From positions 66,135,352 to 66,199,351 of the forward strand of contig JAPFBE010000003.1 of assembly GCA_034336665.1 (NCBI GenBank): a stretch of 64,000 bases of DNA. The letters run 5' to 3'. This document shows positions 56,501 through 64,000 of the stretch, piece after piece. This DNA is from Luscinia megarhynchos (taxonomy: Eukaryota > Chordata > Aves > Passeriformes > Turdidae). The translations under genes and the position numbers were made by a program. The notes under the pieces were generated by a model. That model was not told the origin of the DNA. It ran no database searches and was given only the letters and a program-made list of their open reading frames with translations. The number at the start of each line of letters is the position of its first letter. Positions within the stretch are counted from its first letter, which is position 1.

Positions 56501-59209
56501 CGGATTATTTTTTACTAGTGCATCTTCTTTATGAATGAAATGTACACCACCAATTTAAAAAACAGACTATGAATTTTTGATTCTCACATAGAGGAAGGAG
56601 ATAAATGATACACAAATCTTGAACTGAGCCTCAGCCCAGGAATATACTTGACCCCAGAGACTTCATCACTAATGTAAACTCAGCAACCATTTACAGTCAG
56701 ACTGGCAGGAGATCATGTTAGGTGAAGCCAGTTGGTTTTTAGCTGCCAAGGCTGGAACATGGGAGAGTGGTGTTGTTTTTTGAAACCACTTGTGCTTTGC
56801 CTTATCTTATGTTTGTAAGGTGTAGATGGCCTCTTGGGTGACATCCAGCTCAAACTGGGTTTCATCCCCAGTGTCATTTGCTAGATAGGATGAACTGGAA
56901 CCAGTCTCAAGCTCAGTTCACCTGCTGGTCCTGTAGAGGTGTCCCACAGTGTCCTGCTCAGTGTATTGGTGTGGGATGTGTCCAGCAGCAACTTCCTCAT
57001 GGACACTTTTGGTCCTCTGCTGAAAAATGGCTACAAGAATAGTCTAAGATACTGTTCTAATTACTGGAATGAAAATATCAATTTCATTTCTATCTGGGGA
57101 TTAATCACTGCTAACTAAAATCCCTGTTTTAAAAGGAAAGCAAGATTTCTCTGCTTAGAGGGCATATGTATGCTATATCTGCTTCTCTTTACTTTATATT
57201 CTAAAAGAGTTCCAATGCAATATTTCACCAAAAGGAAGGAGTTGGGATTTTATGTGACTTCATTTGCATGCACAGTGTGCCTTGCCTTGTAAGAATGTAT
57301 TTGACTTGCTTCTTTCTTTTGTTAATATGTTTTACTATTAGAAGTGATGGCTCATAAAAAGATTAGGGTTTTGTACTGCAGTCTTTGATGGTGACAACCT
57401 GAGAAACATATTCCCAAAGTTTCTTTTTTCACCCTTCAAAAATTGTTTTGGTTTTTTTGTGTCAGCATGTCTAGAATAATCATGTAACTACCATAGAATG
57501 GCACAATCGGGGAAACTATATTCTCCAGATGCAATAAAAGTTACTGTATTTTATTTCCTATTTTCTGGGGAGGAAATTACTTCTAAAAGTCTCCAATGAT
57601 TTTGCAAGAAATAAAAAAAAAGAAGATAAATTAGTTCCTGCAAATTATACATTTCTACAGCATTCCTTTTAATAAAAATATGCCATTTTCAGAAGAAGTA
57701 AAAGAGGGATTTTCTAAATGCAATGTTTTCCTTTAATTAGATTTAATCAGATATTTTGTAGCATACTGGATGTGTACATATGGGTGTTCAATAAAATTCT
57801 TATTACTCTCATCACCCTTAAAGGTACATATAAACACAGAATGACAGACTACATTTCACCAAATTTATTATAATAGTTTTTAAATTAGAGGAAGATTTAA
57901 GTTCAGTCATGATAAAACAGCTCCATTTTGCTTTCCATGTAACTGTTTGGAAAACTTTGATACAGATGTAAGAATTTAGAGAAATTCTCAAACTTTTAAT
58001 TTGGTTAACTCTACAATACATACTATTGATAGCAACAGTAAAAATGTCCTGTGTGCTAAAACTAGACCTAAAGAGATAATGTAATTAATAAATATCTTCA
58101 AATACATTGAAATACATTTTAATTCTTTGATGAAATATTCTGGTACTTTCTAGAAATGTGCCTTGCAATCCATGGCAATTTCTATTCTTTCAAAATGTTG
58201 AAATATGTTTTAGAAGATACTTTACCTGAAATAATATTTTGTCTTTTGGCTAGCCTCTTGCCACCTCTTGGTTAATTACTTGGACTGTATGAAGAGGAAG
58301 AGATTTAGCTTGGATCTATGATAAGTCCTCAAAGTCTAGATTCTGTGTAGTACATATCACCTTTATGAGAATCTATAAAGCTCTTCTCTTACATTTCACA
58401 AATTGCAAAGTCATCCTGTAATACAAAATAGGTATTAGATCCCTTGAAAAGAGCTGTTTGAAAATCTTGTAAAAGAAAGCCCTTCCCCCACCCCCAAGCA
58501 TTCATTTATTATACTTCTAAGGGCTATATTTTCAAGGTATTACTCTACATCTGTATTTGAAGAATTAATCAACAGCTTTAGATGAATTCCATTTTCTTTG
58601 AATCATCAAGGAGAAAGTGTTTAAGGCCAGCTGTCAAATCCATTTTTCTTTTACTTAGGCTGGATAAAGAGCTTGTGATTTTCTTGCTGGCCTTGCACAA
58701 AAGTGAATCTGCATATGAACACACTGAGGTTTTGGAAGAATTAGGCTGATTCCCGCGGACTAGGAAATCCAAGTGGCACTTTGAGAGTTGTTGAATTTTT
58801 AGCTTGACAATCTGTTGTTGAATGAGTTCTTTTAAAGCTGTTTAAGGTCAAGCCCCAGAAGAAAATGTCTTGATATTAACATGTGTCCAGTTTTTTTCTG
58901 CACTACTAATGCAGTGCAAAAGAGAATATGTGTCATGCAATTTATTTTCAAGCTGGCATATCTTTATTTTTAAGAAAACGGTGTCATGTGTAGTATGGAT
59001 ATGCAATCATTTTCATGTTTCCCACATCTCCTTGTCATTTTCTGGCCAGTAGAGAGGTCCTGACAACAACCCAGATCTCTGGTTACTCTTTCCCACATGC
59101 TTCAGTTTCCAGCTTTGTGTCATTAATCCAGAAAATCAGGGAAAGGCTGAGGTGGAATTGGGACGGCTCTTGGTGGTACGTGTGCTCCCTGAAGTCTGTC
59201 CTCTTGCCA
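53542..59209. other. Intergenic DNA, no gene seen
   Basis: The stretch is AT-rich. A 182-codon minus-strand open frame (55572-55024) has no features of a known family and starts at no convincing promoter or splice context; it is not called as a gene. Nothing else is recognised. Confidence 0.5.
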
Positions 59210-60160
59210 AAAGGTAGAATCACATTCTCTACAAACTGGAGTCCTAATATCAGTTTGTCCTACCTATTTTTAAAAACAACCAATAATAGAGACTCCATAA
59301 CTTCAGTGGCCAGTGTTACTTACCAGTGTTTACTACTCTTATCTTTAGGATATCCATCAAGCACTAATGGAGTAAACTTTTTCCTTTAATGGAATAAACT
59401 TTGATTCTGCTTAATTCTATTACTTTTGTATTCTCTTTTCCATTTTCTTCACTATTGATTAAAAAAAAACCAAAACAAAGCCAACCAAAAACCAATCAGT
59501 AAATCTTTTTGTAATTACAAATTCAGGAACAGCTTTATACCAGCCAAGTTCTCTAAAGTGCCAAGTGGAGCAGGGGGACTATTTTAACTGGCCTATATTT
59601 AAGACTCTATTTATATATCCCCGTATGATGTTTGCCTTTTTTGCACAATGCTGATTCATGTTCTTCTTGTCCCCTGTGTTTCTCAGAGTGCTTTATGCAG
59701 AGCTGCTGCCAAACCATTCATCTCCCTTCCTGCACATGTTCCCAGTCAAAAGTGCCTGCCTCTGTTGAACTGAATTGACATAGAAGGGAAAGGTCAGGTG
59801 GTTTCCACACAGTTGTCAGGACTACTCTGAAACTGAGCCACTTCACTGGTAGCCTTGCATTCTCCCCAAGCTTGATATCATCTGGAAAATGAAAAATGTG
59901 GTTTCCACTCAATTGCTCCATTGATTAGCATGTCAGTTGCTGGGCAGCCCTTCTGCAGAGCAGCAGTCAATACCTCCTCCTCCTTTGGCAGGGAAAAGCT
60001 GATAATGACTTTGAGAATAAAATTTTCCAAACACTTTTGCACTTATTTCACAGATGTTTCATCTAGACAATTTTTCCTTCTTTGGTTTAAGGAATGTGAG
60101 TCTGTATCAAATATTCTGTGTACCCTAGACAGACAACAGCCACTGCTTCTCCTCTAGCTG
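59210..60160 (-). mobile_element. Ancient CR1-type LINE fragment (antisense), nearly 1 kb
   Basis: Reverse-complement blocks of old reptilian CR1 appear in order: 'AATATCAGTTTGTCCTACC', 'GAGACTCCATAACTTCAGTG', 'TGATGTTTGCCTTTTTTGCA', 'CCAAGCTTGATATCATCTGG', 'TTGCTCCATTGATTAGCATG', 'AATTTTCCAAACACTTTTGC', and 'GTATCAAATATTCTGTGTAC' with 'CTAGACAGACAACAGCCACT'. The order over about 950 bp matches an old CR1/L3 3' half, with a small unrelated A/C-rich insertion near 59460-59500. It is highly diverged. Confidence 0.65.
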
Positions 60161-61269
60161 TAAGGGTTGTTGCCCTAGCTACAAATAGTTTTTATTTTTC
60201 TTTCAGTTTTTAACAGCCAGCACATCACCAGACTGAGAAAAGGAAATGAAAGCAAACAGGGAAAATCTTTGTTTCAATCAGTATATTGTATCCAACATCT
60301 AAGTAATGTGTTTAAAAATACCATGCAAAGTCTAAGCTGACAATTTGTTCCTCCTATCCAAAGGTGTGCAATAATTCATTGCTTTCTATAGCAAAATCTG
60401 GGGAAACATTGTGCATAAACTGCTGGACATGTGACACATCAGCAGGCTGAGCTGGTGGGGCAAACTTCACAGAAAGAAATAACCTGAATAACTGTGCCCA
60501 GCTAACAGGGGACAGCTGCTGGAGGTGATAATAACAGGTCATGTTACAGCACCAGGAGACCCAAGAATACCTAAGGAGGAAATAGTCCAGTGGGCTGGGC
60601 TCCAGCAGAAAATTTCCTATCTTGTAGGAGCTCTGTGCTGTATTTGGCATCACCACAACTGGTCCTGGAATATCCAGCTACCAGACTGGTGTTGAAGTCC
60701 AAGAAAGAAGCTTGCGGAAACAGCTTGCGGAAATTTAGATGGATAAGAAGACAAGAAAATTCGGTTCAGAAAACTCAAGCATTTCAGACCACACAGCTGA
60801 AAAAAAAAAGAGTGGTTATAGGTGTTTGGATCATAGGCTAAGTATCTGTATAAACAGCAAACAAGCAGAGATCTTGCAAAGAAAATGTTTATTGGTGTTG
60901 AAAGCTGAATCTAGACAAGTACCTTTAATAAATAATGGAACACTTATCCATTGAAAATGTGTTTGTGCTGGAGTCTCCGTCAGTAACTATTGTGAAAACT
61001 GGACTATTTTTCAAACTATTTTGTTTTTCTACAAGTTGGGCTGTAGCTCAGAACTCACATGATTCATGTCCTGACTTTAGTTCTGTTCATGCACAAACAG
61101 ATCAAATGTCATTACCATGTTTCGGTGTGAGTAGTAGTTGTATTTCTTTTCTCTAAAATTTAAGAGAATAGGTTGAATAGCAGAGCATCTCTGTAGAGGG
61201 AATCCAGGCACACCTGGAGACAATTGCTTTTAAAGGAAGATAGAAGGAAGAATCAGAGCAACCTGTGAG

Positions 61270-61640
61270 GCGAGTAGCACATAGTGACACCCATCAGATC
61301 CAGAGGAGGAACACAGAAATATGATCAGGGTGCTGGAACACCTATCCTGTGAAGTAAAAACTATGAGAATTGGGGTTGTTCAGCCTAGAGTAGAGAAGTT
61401 CACTGACAAGACCTTACTGCAGCCTTTCAATGTATAAAGGAGGCTTATAAGACAGACAGAGGAAAACGTTTTACAAAGGCCTGTAGTGACACAAGGGGTT
61501 ATGGTTTCAGATTGGAAGACAGTAGATTTAGGTTGACCATGAGGAAGAAATTTTTTGGAGCAGGTAGCCCAGGGAAGTAGTGGATGCCAAATCCCTGGGA
61601 ATGCTCAAGGCCAGGTTTGACAGGCATTTATGATTCTGTG
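61270..61640 (+). mobile_element. CR1 LINE 3' fragment
   Basis: The sense-oriented blocks are 'GGGGTTGTTCAGCCTAGAGT', 'GACACAAGGGGTTATGGTTT', 'AGATTTAGGTTGACCATGAG', 'AGCCCAGGGAAGTAGTGGAT', and the end 'GACAGGCATTTATGATTCTGTG'. The copy has moderate divergence. Confidence 0.88.
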
Positions 61641-64000
61641 TAAGTCACAACAAGGTTTCTGTGGAGCTGATGTCAGATGATAGAACAACATCCCCAGGAA
61701 GTCCATTCTTTCCTATTTCTTCTGTTGCAACATTTTGGACATAGCACTTCAAATTTTACTATGCACTGTCATGCAGAATCCATAATAGGAAGTGTGTAAT
61801 TAAAAATATGACCTCTTTCAAACATACATAGAGATGCTTGGCTATCTTAAGAACACTTTACTAACAGCGACAGTGAAACATGGATGGCTAAAGGATGATA
61901 ACTCCAGAGGGAAGTATCTAAGAAGCTTTTTAACCAGAAATGCTGAGCAGTTTTTGAACAGTTTTTTATTGAATTTTCAGGAAAAAGGAGACTCACATTA
62001 AGATATCTTACTTTGTTGAACCTAGTTATTACCACTACATGTGACCCAGTAAGTATGACACATACCTAAAAGGAAGGATATGTGAGTTCCAAATCTTGCT
62101 TCAGCAGCTGTGACTACCTGTCATAACCTATGTAACACCTCTGACAAGATCAGAGCAGCCCTCCTAGGATATTCAATAGCATTGTGTTGGAGCTTCTAAG
62201 AGGGGAAGAGTGACAGAAATGCTTTTAAATGCTGGAGGGCTCTGAAGGTGTGCTGGTTTTTTTCCTTAGACTCAGCCAATAGAATATTACAGCATAAACA
62301 GCCCCTTCACTATTGTGAATTGATGGCCTCATTCCCTAGATTTTGTTACATATGACCCATTCTGTTCAGTGACAAAATAATAAAAGATGGCATGGGATTG
62401 TTTTTTTCTGATAGATATAAACCAATGACTCTTCTGTACCTTTTTAGCTCTGAACCAGTGAATTGCTTGATTTATGCAGTTCTGCCTTTGGTATTGTTAA
62501 GACAACAAACAACTGAGAGCTGGAGAAGCCTCTGCTGGAGCACAATTTTTCACCCCCTAATGCCACAGAGCAGATCCCACATCAAGAAGAAGCTTTAACA
62601 GTCAGGGACCTTCTTTTCATTCTTTGTGTTACATGACTGGATTCCAAGTGCTCATTTACTCACACAAAATCATGGAAAAAATGTTATTTGCCTACAGAAC
62701 ATTGCCTTTTACCATTCTCTGACTATCAATTCTGTTCCTCATTCCTCCTATTCCCTCCCTGCACCCCTTCTCCCCCACTAATTTTTTCAGCTTTATATGG
62801 GACAGGATGCATTTTAGACTGTGAGCAAGTGTGAGAGCTGAACAGAGCACAGGCTTAGGAAATGGTCCATTTGCCATCTTCTCCCAGGGAGCTAACTGCT
62901 GTCCTCCAGCCCGTGAGGCATCCTCCCTTTCCAGCTGCCAAAGCTCAGACTGAGGTGACAGACACAGGCTGCATCCCCTCCATTCCTGACCTGCCTGGAT
63001 AAAATGGCAAGAGTGTGAAAATGAAAGCTGTGTTGAGCCAAAAACCTGAAATGCAGACAGGTCTTTTATCAGTGCACTTCTGAGGAAAAGAGTTGCAATT
63101 CATGGCTTAGATCAGCTAGAAAGCCTCAATTGCAGGTACCCAGCAACTTGGAAAACTGTAGCAAGGGACAGGAAAGAGATCAGTCTGTGCTGTAAAGCCA
63201 TCTCTCTGCAGTATTAAAGATAGTAATTTTATCTAGCAATGGCCAAGACATTTTTCTTATTCTTTCAAAATATTGAGTGAATTCACAAGTGACTTTCAAT
63301 AACCCATTTGTATTAATTCTTTTTTCTTAAAATAAACTTGTCTAGGAAAAATTATGAATACCACATTTATTACAATAGAAGCCCTTGGAAGACATAGTCT
63401 GCCTAATACATTTCTTTACACCCAAAGAATGTGAAAAGATAAATTCCTTTTTCAAGTTTCTGAATTGTATAAGAGTCTCATTAATTTCAACAACTAAGCC
63501 ACAGCAAGAAGCATTTCCTGTAAACTCTTCTAGTTGTTTTGAAGTACAGTACAAAAACTTACTGGAGATTAAAATGAAATCTATGCAATTTTTTTGGAGT
63601 TTTTCATTATATTCAGCAGGTTTGCTTTTTTTCCATAATGCATCAAGGCCTAAAAACCCTTGTCTGCAACAAACAATAACAAACAAGTAGTGTTTGCAGA
63701 CAACTTTGATTCTAGTCTAAGGCCACCTAACTTTGGCCACCTGTTTTAGAGCTGTGGGAACAATAAAGTCCCTTCTATGTTGCATAAAATGCACTAAATA
63801 TATTCACTATCAACACGAAACAAGAAATTAGGAGGACAATGTTGATAAACAGCAAAAAGATAGCACTAAAAAAGTCTTATATTTGCAATTTCATAACCTA
63901 GCCCAGTGAGAACATGAATTCTCCTTGGATGCAAAATGGATATGAGGTGAACTATTATATGACTGGACTAGGAATAGTATGAAGCCCGTGGCTGGCAGTG
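61641..64000. other. Intergenic DNA, no gene seen
   Basis: The stretch is AT-rich without recognised repeats or exons. In mammals the next gene upstream of KL is PDS5B; none of its exons is visible here. Confidence 0.5.

Noticed and set aside
1..64000. CRISPR arrays, operons, tRNA or rRNA genes, phage or bacterial systems
   Set aside because: No regularly spaced repeats with unique spacers, no bacterial gene organisation and no tRNA-like cloverleaf were seen; the content is plainly vertebrate.
44791..64000. Exons of PDS5B or another neighbouring gene
   Set aside because: These were searched for because mammalian synteny predicts PDS5B upstream, but no conserved exon-like frame with splice sites was recognised.

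Overview
This window is nuclear DNA from a vertebrate, almost certainly a bird. It is AT-rich and intron-dominated, and carries many CR1 LINE fragments. Young copies end in the avian tail (tandem ATTCTGTG/ATTCTATG-like octamers), and much older CR1 copies lie beside them. There is one bird-type LTR-like repeat and one strong CpG island. Nothing bacterial, no CRISPR array, no tRNA and no rRNA gene was seen. The species cannot be told from the sequence.

The window holds one protein-coding gene: alpha-klotho (KL), complete and on the minus strand. Its five coding exons are 44228-43422, 15121-14611, 10041-9773, 7317-6201 and 2526-2189. All eight splice junctions are GT-AG and the phases fit (0, 1, 0, 1). 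The joined frame is 3042 nt, 1013 codons plus TAG, against 1012 residues in human KL. The product is a type I membrane protein with a signal peptide, two glycosidase-family-1-like domains (KL1 from exons 1-3, KL2 from exons 4-5), one membrane helix and a nine-residue basic tail. It is the FGF23 co-receptor with FGFR1c in kidney and parathyroid.

Layout: 1-2188 is 3' UTR and downstream DNA with one CR1 tail. 2189-15121 holds exons 5-2 and introns 4-2; intron 4 contains an ancient CR1 and intron 2 a long TTCTC pentanucleotide array. 15122-43421 is the 28.3-kb intron 1, with several CR1 copies and a decayed retroviral-type reverse-transcriptase fragment (24.56-25.50 kb) that keeps a 173-codon open stretch. 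43.28-44.79 kb is a CpG island holding exon 1 and the promoter, with several GGGCGG boxes and no TATA box at a normal distance. 44.8-64 kb is upstream intergenic DNA with an LTR-like repeat, four CR1 copies and a perfect 20-bp palindrome. In mammals PDS5B lies upstream and STARD13 downstream of KL; no exon of either is recognisable here.

The observations most worth following are in KL itself: a Gly at the position of a zinc-ligand Asp of human KL, a possible conserved route to a secreted KL1-only form at the exon 3 donor, a five-residue insertion in KL2, and two competing start codons around a CTG-repeat signal peptide. No novel multi-gene system is present.
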